This document shows positions 21,934 through 30,565 of a stretch of DNA of 40,281 bases, piece after piece. The position numbers and the translations under genes were made by a program. Source of the DNA: a virus; the IMG/VR virus record IMGVR_UViG_3300018476_000021, positions 1-40,281 of that record. One strand, written 5' to 3'. The notes beneath the pieces are model-generated. The model made no database searches. It saw only the letters and a program-made list of their open reading frames with translations, and was not told the origin of the DNA. Numbering within the stretch: the stretch's first letter is position 1; every line of letters starts with the position of its first letter.

Positions 21934-23231
21934 CTAGGCAGATTACCGAGGCCCAGATCGCGCGTGCACGTCGACGCGCGTTCGGCGCCACCGACTGGCG
22001 TTCCGCGCCAGTGGCAGTTGACTACACCCAGTTCACCGACGCCGAGCTGCGGGCAGCCCGAGACGAGGTCCTCGAAACCCTAGCGGGTGAGGACGCGAAC
22101 GAGGATGCCGCAACTCGCGCCGACCAGATCTCCGCCGAGGTCGAACGGCGCAACACCGTCACCGAGGCCACCAACGCCCGCAGGCAGCGGCTGGCCAACG
22201 TGACCGTGGTCGAGCGCTGGCGTCCCGAGCAGGGCAACACCACCCCACCGCGCGGTCAGCAGCGCCAGGAGGAGCGCGACGACACACCCCCCGAGGTTCC
22301 GTCCGACTGGCGCGCCCAGCTCATCGCGGGCGCCAACAGCTACCGCGCGGGTGGAATGCACGGTTCGGCCGAGGTGCTGCACCTGCCGAACGCGACCGAT
22401 CTCCGCACCCTGGTCACCACCACGACCAACCCCCCGCAGCCCGCGCGTAAGCCGGGTATCCTGCGTCCCCCGGACGCGCCGCTCATGGTGGCCGATCTGG
22501 TCGACCAGCAGACCGCGACGTCGAACGTGATCGAGTGGGTCGTCGAGACATCGTTCACCAACGCGGCAGTGGAGGTCGCGGAAGGTCAGCCCAAGCCAGA
22601 AGCCGCGATCGCATTTGCCGTCAACAGCGCCACGCTGGCGACGATCGCGCACTGGGTGCCGCTTACCCGGCAGGCTGCTGAAGATGACGCGCAGCTTGTC
22701 GGGTATCTCCAGGGTCGTCTGACGTGGGGTGTCGAGAAGCGAGTCGACGCCCAGACGCTCACCGGTAACGGCACCGCACCCAACATGCGGGGCATCCTCA
22801 ACACGGCGGGTATCCAGACCCAGGCCGTCGCCCCCGACGGGATGTTGATCGCAATCCGCAAGGCGATCACCAAGGTGCAGATCGCCCAGTACAGCCCATC
22901 CGGTGTGGTAATGCACCCCATCGACTGGGAGGGCGTTGAGCTGACCCGCGACACGACCACGGGGACGTTCCTGTTCACGAAGGACCCGGCCTCACTCCAG
23001 CAGCCCCGTGTTTGGGGCCTGCCCGTGGTGCCGACGGTCACGATCGCGGCGGGCACTGCACTGGTCGGCGCATTCAAGGAAGGTGCCACCCTGTGGCGTA
23101 AGCCGGGCGTCCGCATCCTGATGTCGGACTCCCACGACGTCAACTTCACCAAGAACATCCTGGTCCTCCTCGCGGAGACCCGTTGCCAGCTGGCGGTCTA
23201 CCTGCCTCCGGCATTCGTGAAGGTGGCATGA
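21930..23231 (+). CDS. Major capsid protein (HK97 fold)
   Basis: This 433-aa protein has an N-terminal delta/scaffold region of charged helices, removed by the protease in this family, and a Pro/Gln-rich linker near 105-125. The mature HK97 core includes VAEGQPKPEAAIAF, WVPLTRQAAEDD and LTGNGTAPNMRGILNT. GTG start overlapping the protease stop. Confidence 0.95.
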   Translation: MTRQITEAQIARARRRAFGATDWRSAPVAVDYTQFTDAELRAARDEVLETLAGEDANEDAATRADQISAEVERRNTVTEATNARRQRLANVTVVERWRPEQGNTTPPRGQQRQEERDDTPPEVPSDWRAQLIAGANSYRAGGMHGSAEVLHLPNATDLRTLVTTTTNPPQPARKPGILRPPDAPLMVADLVDQQTATSNVIEWVVETSFTNAAVEVAEGQPKPEAAIAFAVNSATLATIAHWVPLTRQAAEDDAQLVGYLQGRLTWGVEKRVDAQTLTGNGTAPNMRGILNTAGIQTQAVAPDGMLIAIRKAITKVQIAQYSPSGVVMHPIDWEGVELTRDTTTGTFLFTKDPASLQQPRVWGLPVVPTVTIAAGTALVGAFKEGATLWRKPGVRILMSDSHDVNFTKNILVLLAETRCQLAVYLPPAFVKVA

Positions 23232-23413
23232 CCGAGTGCCGTTGCTGCGGGATGGGTGGCCCGACCGACCGGGTCCCCATCCCGCCCAAGAAGTATAAGA
23301 GTCCGGGCGAGAACTGCACGTGTGAGGGACACAAACATGCAGTACTGCACGATCGACCTGGCGAAAGCAGCGGGAGCGACCGGGACCGACCAGGAGATTA
23401 CCACGGCGATTGA
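23228..23413 (+). CDS. Cys-rich hypothetical protein (61 aa)
   Basis: The ATG overlaps the capsid stop (ATGA). ECRCCGMGG and CTCEGHKH suggest a metal-binding N-terminal part. The last 25 residues come from overlap with the next gene and look unstructured. The start context supports translation; the end is less sure. Confidence 0.5.
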   Translation: MTECRCCGMGGPTDRVPIPPKKYKSPGENCTCEGHKHAVLHDRPGESSGSDRDRPGDYHGD

Positions 23414-23867
23414 AACGGCTTCCCGAGTAGTTGACGACTACTGCCGTTGGGCGTTCGGTCCGCGCGACACCACAATCGAGATCGTCTGTGGTAACAACGG
23501 GCTGGGTCGCTTCAATCGTCCCGTGACTGCCGTAACCGAGGGCACCCTCTTGCCTGAGCGCTATTGGATCGCACCCGCACTGCTACCCGGCAGCTATTTG
23601 GTCGAGGTGACGCTGGGCGAGCTGGCTGTGCCCGAGGGCGTCAAGCACGCCACGGCTCGACTCGCCGGAATCTATTGTCCCACCGCATTTACCGCCGAGG
23701 CGGACGCGGAAGGTCAGGCCGTGGGTCAGCCCCCGACTTCCAACCCGCAAGACGAGACCGATCCCTCACCTCCACAGAAACGCGGCGCAGGGGACCGGAC
23801 CACAGGCGATCCCATCGTTGACGCCTGGCTCGAACCCTATAAGGCCAACCGAGTGATGATCGGATAA
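23337..23867 (+). CDS. Head-tail connector (gp6-like adaptor)
   Basis: This 176-aa protein has the adaptor pattern (TTAIETASRVVDDYCRWAFG, VKHATARLAGIYC) of HK97 gp6-like connectors, which dock under the portal. A long Pro/Gln/Glu-rich loop precedes the C-terminal helix (VDAWLEPYK). GAGGG precedes ATG 23337. Confidence 0.85.
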   Translation: MQYCTIDLAKAAGATGTDQEITTAIETASRVVDDYCRWAFGPRDTTIEIVCGNNGLGRFNRPVTAVTEGTLLPERYWIAPALLPGSYLVEVTLGELAVPEGVKHATARLAGIYCPTAFTAEADAEGQAVGQPPTSNPQDETDPSPPQKRGAGDRTTGDPIVDAWLEPYKANRVMIG

Positions 23868-23869
23868 CT

Positions 23870-24103
23870 ATGGCAAAGCCGAAGCACGAAGCCGCCGAAG
23901 CGCCCAAGGCACAGCAGTCCTCGGTGGACGTGGCAACCGAGCCGATGCTGGCCCCAGTTCAACGGGGATACGTCGACCAGGACGACCCGTCAACCTACCC
24001 GGACTGGTACACAGTCGACGTGCCGGCCGAGGTACATTCGGCACAAATCGACCCGCCCGATCTGCCGTTCGGGGCGCAGCCGCCACCTGAGCCGGAGCAA
24101 TGA
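23870..24103 (+). CDS. Hypothetical protein in the connector cluster (77 aa)
   Basis: It is Pro/Ala/Gln-rich and acidic, starting MAKPKHEAAEAPKAQQSS with DDPSTYPDWYTVDV in the middle. It probably lacks a stable fold at both ends. It may decorate or connect; function not known. The next ATG overlaps its stop. Confidence 0.7.
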   Translation: MAKPKHEAAEAPKAQQSSVDVATEPMLAPVQRGYVDQDDPSTYPDWYTVDVPAEVHSAQIDPPDLPFGAQPPPEPEQ

Positions 24104-24438
24104 CTGCCAAGATCGAGTGGGTCAATGAGGCCCAGTGGGCACGCGCTGTGGTGGATCACCTCCAAGAGTGGGAGGTCCAGTTCGGGCGCAACATTGCGGA
24201 CGTGGCCGCGCTTGCGGAGAGAGAAGCCAAAGCGCGTGCGCCCGTACGTACTGGTAAGCTCCGAAACGGGATTACTGGACGCCATGAAGATACCACGGCC
24301 ATTCTAGAGAATGGGGTGGAATACGCGCCGCACGTTGAGTTCGGCACGCGGCACACACGGGCTCAGCCGCACATGCGGCCTGGAATGGAAGCCGCAATTG
24401 CGGCCTGGGTAAAGACAATGACACAAGGCCTGAAATGA
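24100..24438 (+). CDS. HK97 gp10-like head-tail joining protein
   Basis: This 112-aa protein contains ALAEREAKARAPVRTGKLRN, the APVRTGxLRxS-type motif of the gp10 family, and YAPHVEFGTRHTRAQPHMRP, the usual YAxxVEfGT ... PyMrP end. It is part of the neck. Confidence 0.9.
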   Translation: MTAKIEWVNEAQWARAVVDHLQEWEVQFGRNIADVAALAEREAKARAPVRTGKLRNGITGRHEDTTAILENGVEYAPHVEFGTRHTRAQPHMRPGMEAAIAAWVKTMTQGLK

Positions 24439-24869
24439 CCTCGTCCAACGCCACGCTGAGCGGCGCGATCAAAACCGTGATCGAGCAACTCGGGCTTGGC
24501 GTGCAAGTGTTCCGCGACGTCGCCCCGCCCAAGGCCCACCTACCCTTCGTGGTAGTGACCGAAGGCGTGGCCTGGCAGATCCTGCGCCACGGCGACACCG
24601 ACGCATCGGACGAGGACGCGATTCGCGAACAGGCCCAGCTCGACGTATATCAAGCGAAGCGGGCACCGGACGGTACCCGAATCGAGGACTACGCGCTAGA
24701 AGACGAAATCTGTCACTCGTTACAGCACACCCGTCTGCCTACCTGGGTTCACCACGTCGACGGCCTACGCGTGATCATGCGGTCCACTGGTCCGCAAGGC
24801 ACGTTGCGTAGGACGATCGTGACCATCGAGATCGATAGGCGATACGTATCCCGTTTCGCCACCCAATAG
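24435..24869 (+). CDS. Tail terminator / tail completion protein
   Basis: This 144-aa protein has the gpU/gp17-like outline: LPFVVVTEGVAWQIL, IREQAQLDVYQAKRAPDG, then a final beta strand RRTIVTIEIDRRY. It lies between the gp10-like and tail tube genes, as the family requires. ATGA overlap with the previous gene. Confidence 0.8.
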   Translation: MTSSNATLSGAIKTVIEQLGLGVQVFRDVAPPKAHLPFVVVTEGVAWQILRHGDTDASDEDAIREQAQLDVYQAKRAPDGTRIEDYALEDEICHSLQHTRLPTWVHHVDGLRVIMRSTGPQGTLRRTIVTIEIDRRYVSRFATQ

Positions 24870-24883
24870 GAGGTTAGGCGCGC

Positions 24884-25480
24884 ATGACTACTCCGACCCC
24901 GATCGCCGAACAGGGCATCACCAAGGTATACGCCGTACAGCATTGCCAGATCGCCAGCGTGCTCACCGATGACGTGGGCGCGGCCATCACCTATGGTGAA
25001 TGGTTCGACGTCCCCGGCATCAAGTCATTGGCCATCTCGGGCGACATGGACACCAAGCAGCTACGCGGCGACAACCGGCTAATCGACCAGCAGTCCATGA
25101 TCACTGGCTTGACCGCAGCGTTCGAGCACGCCAAGCTCAGCCTGCAGAACCTGGCCGTGATGCTGGGTGGTGCAGTCGAAGACAAGACGTTGCCCTATGC
25201 CGGTACCGGATGGTCGCTGGAATCGAACGCGTTCCCCCTGTCGTTCGGCATGCGTGCCATCTCGGCGGCATCCGACTCCCCCGGTGGCGCGGTCGCGTTC
25301 GTCATGGCCAAGTGTTCGCTGTCCGGCTTCCCCGAGATCGGCGCGGCCGAGGAGGACTACCAGACGGTCACCGGCGAGGTCAACGTCAACCCGCCCACTG
25401 GCACTACAGCCTGGCTCGACGTGATCATCCTAGACACCTACACCGCGCCTGCGCCTTGGACGCCGGACGACAGCGAGTAG
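24884..25480 (+). CDS. Major tail (tube) protein
   Basis: This 198-aa protein has the tail-tube pattern (WFDVPGIKSLAISGDMDTKQ, KLSLQNLAVMLGGAV, YQTVTGEVNVNPPTG). It polymerises into the tube. AGGAGG precedes the ATG. It is followed by a T-run motif that may be a terminator, as is common after tail tube genes. Confidence 0.9.
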   Translation: MTTPTPIAEQGITKVYAVQHCQIASVLTDDVGAAITYGEWFDVPGIKSLAISGDMDTKQLRGDNRLIDQQSMITGLTAAFEHAKLSLQNLAVMLGGAVEDKTLPYAGTGWSLESNAFPLSFGMRAISAASDSPGGAVAFVMAKCSLSGFPEIGAAEEDYQTVTGEVNVNPPTGTTAWLDVIILDTYTAPAPWTPDDSE

Positions 25481-25486
25481 TACCCC

Positions 25487-25515
25487 TTTTTTAAGGGCGC
25501 GCGCCACACCCTGGC
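25487..25515 (+). repeat. GC-rich intergenic motif with T-run, copy 3
   Basis: TTTTTTAAGG then GCGCGCGCCACACCCTGGC, a slightly diverged copy. CCCTT-TTTT-AAGGG could also fold as a small hairpin. It lies between tail tube and chaperone genes and may lower read-through. Confidence 0.5.
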
Positions 25516-25544
25516 ACGCAGGCTGCTTTAACGGAAGGCAAATT

Positions 25545-26030
25545 ATGCCTGGTACTTCCAACGGCTCCGGCCAGTGGATCGAGATCGACGGCGAGAAATA
25601 TGAGCTGATCTACTCCATGTTGAGTCTGGAGAAGATCGAAGCCCAGTTTGGCTCGGTAGCCGCGATGCAGGCCCTGATCACCAACGAGGCGGGCCAAGTG
25701 ATGCTCGATAAGCCCGTGGTCAAGATGTTGATGGACATCTTGCACGCGGGCCTCTTGCATGTGTTCGCTGACACACCCGAGGCGAGGCGCGCCCTGGCCA
25801 CTTCACTGCGACCAGCCGATCTGGAGCACGTGGTCGAGGCCTTCACCATCGCATTTACCGACGCGTTCGGCGATCTGGGCGAGAAGGTGATGGCCGAGGG
25901 TGGTGAGAGTGTCACCCCTCAGCTGCGCCCGGCGAATCGAGCGACACGCCGGGCCGATTCCCATTCGGCGAATGGTACTACATCGCCACCGTCACCCTTG
26001 GTCGTTCGCAAGAAGAGTGGGAAGAAATGA
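25545..26030 (+). CDS. Tail assembly chaperone (G product)
   Basis: This 161-aa protein (MLSLEKIEAQFGSVAAMQAL, EARRALATSLRPADLEHVVE) lies between tail tube and tape measure, the fixed position of gpG-like chaperones. The last part of the frame overlaps the T frame and has low-complexity Ser/Pro/Lys residues, typical of a zero-frame end after a shift site. Confidence 0.85.
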   Translation: MPGTSNGSGQWIEIDGEKYELIYSMLSLEKIEAQFGSVAAMQALITNEAGQVMLDKPVVKMLMDILHAGLLHVFADTPEARRALATSLRPADLEHVVEAFTIAFTDAFGDLGEKVMAEGGESVTPQLRPANRATRRADSHSANGTTSPPSPLVVRKKSGKK

Positions 26031-26197
26031 CCCCACGACAGCTACTCGCCCTGGTCACCCAGCATCGCATATTCAATACGGGGGAGTCGCCCGAGGCAAT
26101 GCACGCCACTCCTCAGCCCAGTAAGAAGCAGGGATCGGCGGGCTGGCTGATGGCGGTCGCTCACGATCTCAACCGTAAGAAGACTGGAGTCGGCTAA
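25907..26197 (+). CDS. Tail assembly chaperone T extension (-1 frame)
   Basis: The -1 frame relative to G is open from 25907 to TAA 26195-26197. It encodes FPFGEWYYIATVTLGRSQEE and later MTPRQLLALVTQHRIF, the usual shape of a T domain. Its stop overlaps the tape measure ATG (TAATG). A GT fusion from 25545 by -1 frameshift is expected between 25907 and 26030. I do not see a canonical XXXYYYZ site. Confidence 0.7.
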   Translation, partial: ECHPSAAPGESSDTPGRFPFGEWYYIATVTLGRSQEEWEEMTPRQLLALVTQHRIFNTGESPEAMHATPQPSKKQGSAGWLMAVAHDLNRKKTGVG

Positions 26198-28407
26198 TGG
26201 CGTTGCTCCCCGATCTGGTCGGTCGCCTTAGGCTCGACATGTCCGAAATGGACCGAGCCCAGGGTGAAGCGACCAGACGGGGAGCGGCTATCGGTTCTGC
26301 GCTCGGCAGCGCGGTCGGGAACCTGGCTGGTGGGGCGCTAGCCGCAGCCGGACAAAAGGTAACCGAGTTCGTCACCGGATCGATCGACGAGTACGCCAAG
26401 CTCCAGGACGCGATCAGTGTCACAGGTGTCAAGTTCGGGGAGCAGTCCGCTTCGGTCGAGCAATTCGCCCAGGGCGCGGCCAAATCGTTCGGTCTCTCTA
26501 ACTCGGCTGCACTCGAAGCGGCCAATACCTTCGGCACGTTCGGCAAGGCTGCTCAGCTCACCGGTCAGCCGCTAGCCGATTTCAGTACTCAGATGGCTGG
26601 GCTAGCCGGGGATATGGCGTCGTTTGCGGGGACCACCCCGGACGAGGCGGTTACTGCACTGGGCGCGGCTTTCCGTGGGGAGTACGACCCGATCGAGCGC
26701 TACGGCGTACTGATCAACAAGGAGATGGTCAACCAGAAGGCCCTACAGATGGGCCTGGCGGCGACCAAGGATGAGATTACCAAGGGCGACGAGGTCATGG
26801 CGACCCGTCAGCTGATCTTGGAGCAGACGGGCCAGGCGCAGGGCGACTTCGCTCGAACGTCCGATAGTGTGGCTAATAGCCAGAAGCGGGTCGCGGCCGA
26901 GACCGCAAACTCTCAGGCTGCGCTCGGTGAGAAACTGGCGCCTGCCTACCTCGCGTTGCTCCAGGCGGTCGGGCCGGTGGTGGACGCGATTACCGCGTTC
27001 GTCGATGTAACGATTCGCGTGGTCACGGCGATTTGGCAGTGGAAGGATGCCATTGCCGCCGTGCTTATTGTGATCGGCATCCTGAACGCTCAGACCATCG
27101 CGTTCAACGTGGCAATGGCTGGGGCCCTGATCGTCAACGCCGTGCGAAACGGGATCTCCCTGCTCACCGCAGCGTGGTGGGCGCTCAACGCGGCGATGAT
27201 CGCCAACCCGATCGGTGCGGTGATCGCGGTGATTGCGGCTTTGGTGGCCGGAATCATTGTCGCCTACAACCATAGCGAGACGTTTCGGCGCATCGTAGAT
27301 GGGTTGTTCGCCAAGCTCAAGGAGTTCATCGAGTGGTGCGGGCCCGCGATCGAGGCGTGGGTGACCAAGGTCTCGACGTCGTTCGGCCAGGCCGTTACCG
27401 ATCTTGATAATTTCGGTACTGCGGTCAACAACTGGATCACCAAGATGCGGGACTCGCTGGTCCAGGCGGGCACCGATATCGGTGCCTGGGGCACCAAGAT
27501 GAAAAACTCCTTGGTCCAGGCCGGGACCGATATGGACACCTTCGGGACCAAGGTCAACGAACTGCCGGGTAAAGCTAAGGCCGGGCTCTCGTCCTACGCG
27601 CAGATCATGCAGGATTCGATCGTCACCGGTTGGAACCGGGCTCGCGACGGCGCGGTCTCGGCCATCGGCTCCTTGGTGGCCGAATCCGGGGCCGTGGTCG
27701 GCAAGGTGAAAGCGGCCCTGGCTCCCTACGCCGGGATGCTGCGCGACGCCGTGGTTAACGCCTGGAACGCGCTACCGGCCGGTATCCGGGTGCCCATCGA
27801 GCAGATGGTCGCCGCGACTCGTAAGCTGGCGACCGATATCATCAACGCGCTGGCCAATCTGCCCAGCGAAATGGTTACCATGGGCAACCGAATCATCCAG
27901 GGTCTGCTGCAAGGGCTGCAACAACTCGGACCGCAAATTGTCAGCTATCTCACCAACCTGATTCCGGAACCGGTGCGCCGCGCGCTCAACATCCACTCTC
28001 CGTCGGGGATCATGCACGACATCGGCGTACAGGTGATGCAGGGTTTGGACAACGGGATTAGTTCCCTGATTCCGAAGCTCAAGGCTAAGATGGCGCAGAT
28101 CGCGCAAATGCTGCAGGCGCAGGGCCAGGAGGCCGCAGCCAACGCGGCTACCGCGCTGGGCAATCTGGACCTAGGCGCGATCAGCAACGTCAAGGCCCAG
28201 ATCTCCAAGTCGGGCGCCTCGGGTTCGGCGACTATCGGCGGACAGCAGGTCTCCGGCTCGGTCAGCTCCAGTGGCCAAATCAGCGGTTCGATTGGTGGAC
28301 AGACGTTCAACGTGGACGCTCGGAGCTTTGGTACGCAGCTCAAGCCCCAGGATGTCAGCGACGCCATCAAGTGGGCGTCTAAGATCGGCGGGCTGGTCCC
28401 CGCTTAG
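26197..28407 (+). CDS. Tape measure protein
   Basis: This 736-aa protein has a tape-measure N-terminus (ARRAIGS-like GAAIGSALGSAVGNLAGGAL and ADFSTQMAGLAGDMASFAG), hydrophobic helices about residues 270-355 (AAVLIVIGILNAQ, AVIAVIAALVAGIIVAY), and imperfect repeats with DSLVQAGTDIGAWGTKM and NSLVQAGTDMDTFGTK. Its length sets tail length; at the usual 0.15 nm per residue, roughly 110 nm is expected. Confidence 0.95.
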   Translation: MALLPDLVGRLRLDMSEMDRAQGEATRRGAAIGSALGSAVGNLAGGALAAAGQKVTEFVTGSIDEYAKLQDAISVTGVKFGEQSASVEQFAQGAAKSFGLSNSAALEAANTFGTFGKAAQLTGQPLADFSTQMAGLAGDMASFAGTTPDEAVTALGAAFRGEYDPIERYGVLINKEMVNQKALQMGLAATKDEITKGDEVMATRQLILEQTGQAQGDFARTSDSVANSQKRVAAETANSQAALGEKLAPAYLALLQAVGPVVDAITAFVDVTIRVVTAIWQWKDAIAAVLIVIGILNAQTIAFNVAMAGALIVNAVRNGISLLTAAWWALNAAMIANPIGAVIAVIAALVAGIIVAYNHSETFRRIVDGLFAKLKEFIEWCGPAIEAWVTKVSTSFGQAVTDLDNFGTAVNNWITKMRDSLVQAGTDIGAWGTKMKNSLVQAGTDMDTFGTKVNELPGKAKAGLSSYAQIMQDSIVTGWNRARDGAVSAIGSLVAESGAVVGKVKAALAPYAGMLRDAVVNAWNALPAGIRVPIEQMVAATRKLATDIINALANLPSEMVTMGNRIIQGLLQGLQQLGPQIVSYLTNLIPEPVRRALNIHSPSGIMHDIGVQVMQGLDNGISSLIPKLKAKMAQIAQMLQAQGQEAAANAATALGNLDLGAISNVKAQISKSGASGSATIGGQQVSGSVSSSGQISGSIGGQTFNVDARSFGTQLKPQDVSDAIKWASKIGGLVPA

Positions 28408-28415
28408 GAGGAACC

Positions 28416-28589
28416 GTGTACACACTTCACATCATCCTGACGATTCTGGCATTCTTGCTAGCCGTAGGTGCGGCGGCCGTGGCGTCTCGACCTAATCCCG
28501 TTGCCCACTATGGTCTGCCTCTGCTGGCGGCTGCGATCGCCGTCTACTTCTTTGATCTGGTGCTCGTCGCCGCGCAAGTGTACTCATGA
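28416..28589 (+). CDS. Small membrane protein in the tail module (57 aa)
   Basis: A GTG start follows AGGAGG. There are two hydrophobic segments (LTILAFLLAVGAAAVAS and LLAAAIAVYFFDLVLVAA). It overlaps the distal tail gene by ATGA. Position between tape measure and tail tip is unusual for a membrane protein; it may act in lysis control or DNA entry, but this is not shown. Confidence 0.65.
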   Translation: MYTLHIILTILAFLLAVGAAAVASRPNPVAHYGLPLLAAAIAVYFFDLVLVAAQVYS

Positions 28590-29452
28590 GATCTACTCAG
28601 CAAGGGCAGTGGCGGTCGCTGTTCTTCGGTCCGGGGACCGACTATCCGGTTATCGCGATCGACGGAATCGACGGACTCCCCAACATCCAAGAGGCGGACG
28701 TCGACCGGCCACAGATCGACGGCGCCTGGAGTGGTACCGATCAAGTCGGGCCTCGGGTGATCATGCTTTCGCTCGGCATTCGGGGTGACGACCCGGCCGA
28801 TCTGGAAGCCAAGCGTCGAGCCGCGTTGTTCGTGCTGGGTCCCTCACGCAAGGCCGTGGAGTCGCTGGTCCTAACAGACGGACGTACCGTCTACGGTAAG
28901 CTGCGCCAATCGGCCATGCCCAGCGAGATGGGCTATGATCATCGCTTAGGGGAGATCCATCTCCAATTCTGGTGCCCCGACCCCAGGGTGTACACGGGCG
29001 ACTATCAATCGGCGATGCTGATTGCGGGCTCCGCGCGGTTGACGGGCCGTACCTACAAACGCGGCTACACGCTAGCCTCCGGTGCACCGAACTACATAGC
29101 GCCGAAGGGCTGGCAGTACCCGCCCGCGAGCCAGATGGTCAGCCAGGCCCTGCTCACCAACACGGGCAACGTACCCGCACCGGTTGACTGCACCCTGACG
29201 GGGGTGCTTCTCAACCCGCAGATCGAGGTGGTGGGCCAAAGCCTATTCCCAATCAATGCTTCGCTCGGAGCGGCTGACGTCCTGAAAATCACCCGCGACT
29301 ACCATGTGCTGCTAAACGGAGTGGAGCGTCGTGACCTGATCGGCATTGGCGCCCAGTGGCCGGTCATCCCACCTGGCACCTGGACCATCCGGCTGTTCGC
29401 CCAGGCCGGTAGTGGTACCTGCTTCGTCGAGACCCGATCGGCGACTCTATGA
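28586..29452 (+). CDS. Distal tail protein (Dit-like)
   Basis: This 288-aa protein has the Dit-type N-terminal beta domain (RQ-like VGPRVIMLSLGIRG, then LGEIHLQFWCPDPRVY, the conserved strand before the galectin-like part). It follows the tape measure and precedes the hub protein, as in siphoviruses. Confidence 0.85.
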   Translation: MRSTQQGQWRSLFFGPGTDYPVIAIDGIDGLPNIQEADVDRPQIDGAWSGTDQVGPRVIMLSLGIRGDDPADLEAKRRAALFVLGPSRKAVESLVLTDGRTVYGKLRQSAMPSEMGYDHRLGEIHLQFWCPDPRVYTGDYQSAMLIAGSARLTGRTYKRGYTLASGAPNYIAPKGWQYPPASQMVSQALLTNTGNVPAPVDCTLTGVLLNPQIEVVGQSLFPINASLGAADVLKITRDYHVLLNGVERRDLIGIGAQWPVIPPGTWTIRLFAQAGSGTCFVETRSATL

Positions 29453-30558
29453 CCGGATTCGGCAGCGGCACCTCCACCACGCTCATCGTACGAGCGATTC
29501 AGAATAAACAGGTCCTGGCGACCGCACCCTGGTCGGATCTCAACTATGAGGCGCGGATTAACTCCCCCGGGCCGCTGACGGCGACCATCCCGGTCTTCGA
29601 CGGCGGACTCGTGGACACCATGCTGCCCGGTCGGGTGATGATCGGTGTACTACGCGGCTCGATCCCCATCTGGTCCGGGATCTTGTGGAAACGGTCCTGG
29701 AATGCCGAGGGCCTGATGATGATTCGGGCCGACGAGATCATGTCATACTGGGATCGACGTCGGATTCGCCAGACGATGATCTTCACCCAGATTGACCAGG
29801 CCGCGATCCTGGCCGCGCTGATCGACCTGCCGCAACGCGACCCCTACGGCGCGCTCGGCGTGACCACCATCGGCAACGCCAACACTGGGCAGAAGCGCGA
29901 CCGCACCTATTACGGTTACGATCGCAAGTCCTACGGCGAGATGATCCGCAACCTGTGTGGCGTCGTTAACGGGCCGGACATAAAATCCAGCCCCATCTAC
30001 GCCAATGGGATCTGGTCTGATCGGTTCGAGGTGGGGTACCCCAGGCTTGGACGCAGTCTGGCCCAGAGCCACCTTACGTTCATCGTTGGAGTGAACTGCT
30101 CGATTGATAGCTGGGAGGAGGACGCGGCGGCCTCCACCACGTGGATCGATTGCACATCGACCAACCCGGCAGATGCATCCAACCCGCTGATGTCCTCCTA
30201 CGAGGCCCAGTTCATGTACGGCGCGGGATGGGTTCGGCTGGAGGACGCGCTCAGCTTCACCGATATCAGTGTCCAGGCGACCCTCAATGAGAAGGCTCGG
30301 GCCGAGCAAGCCGCTAGGAGCGGGGTCATCCTCTCCATTAAGATCAAGTGTCCGGACGCGGACGAGGACCCGATCCTGGGATCTTACGGGGTGGGTGATG
30401 ATTGCCGCCTAATTGTGCCTCCGGGCGCCACATTCACCGACGGATACGACCTCCAACTCCGGATCGCCGCGATCTCGGTTAACGCAGGCCAGATGGACGA
30501 GGTCACTATCACCATGGTTCCGGCCTTGCTTGACGGTAACGTAATCATCCCGATGTAG
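29449..30558 (+). CDS. Tail-tip hub / minor tail protein (Tal/gp27-like)
   Basis: This 369-aa protein starts TTLIVRAIQNKQVLATAPWS and has PGPLTATIPVFDGGL and PGRVMIGVLRGSIPIWSGIL, the N-terminal pattern of siphovirus hub proteins. It ends with strands of the same fold. ATGA overlap with the Dit gene. Confidence 0.82.
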   Translation: MTGFGSGTSTTLIVRAIQNKQVLATAPWSDLNYEARINSPGPLTATIPVFDGGLVDTMLPGRVMIGVLRGSIPIWSGILWKRSWNAEGLMMIRADEIMSYWDRRRIRQTMIFTQIDQAAILAALIDLPQRDPYGALGVTTIGNANTGQKRDRTYYGYDRKSYGEMIRNLCGVVNGPDIKSSPIYANGIWSDRFEVGYPRLGRSLAQSHLTFIVGVNCSIDSWEEDAAASTTWIDCTSTNPADASNPLMSSYEAQFMYGAGWVRLEDALSFTDISVQATLNEKARAEQAARSGVILSIKIKCPDADEDPILGSYGVGDDCRLIVPPGATFTDGYDLQLRIAAISVNAGQMDEVTITMVPALLDGNVIIPM

Positions 30559-30565
30559 GAGACCC

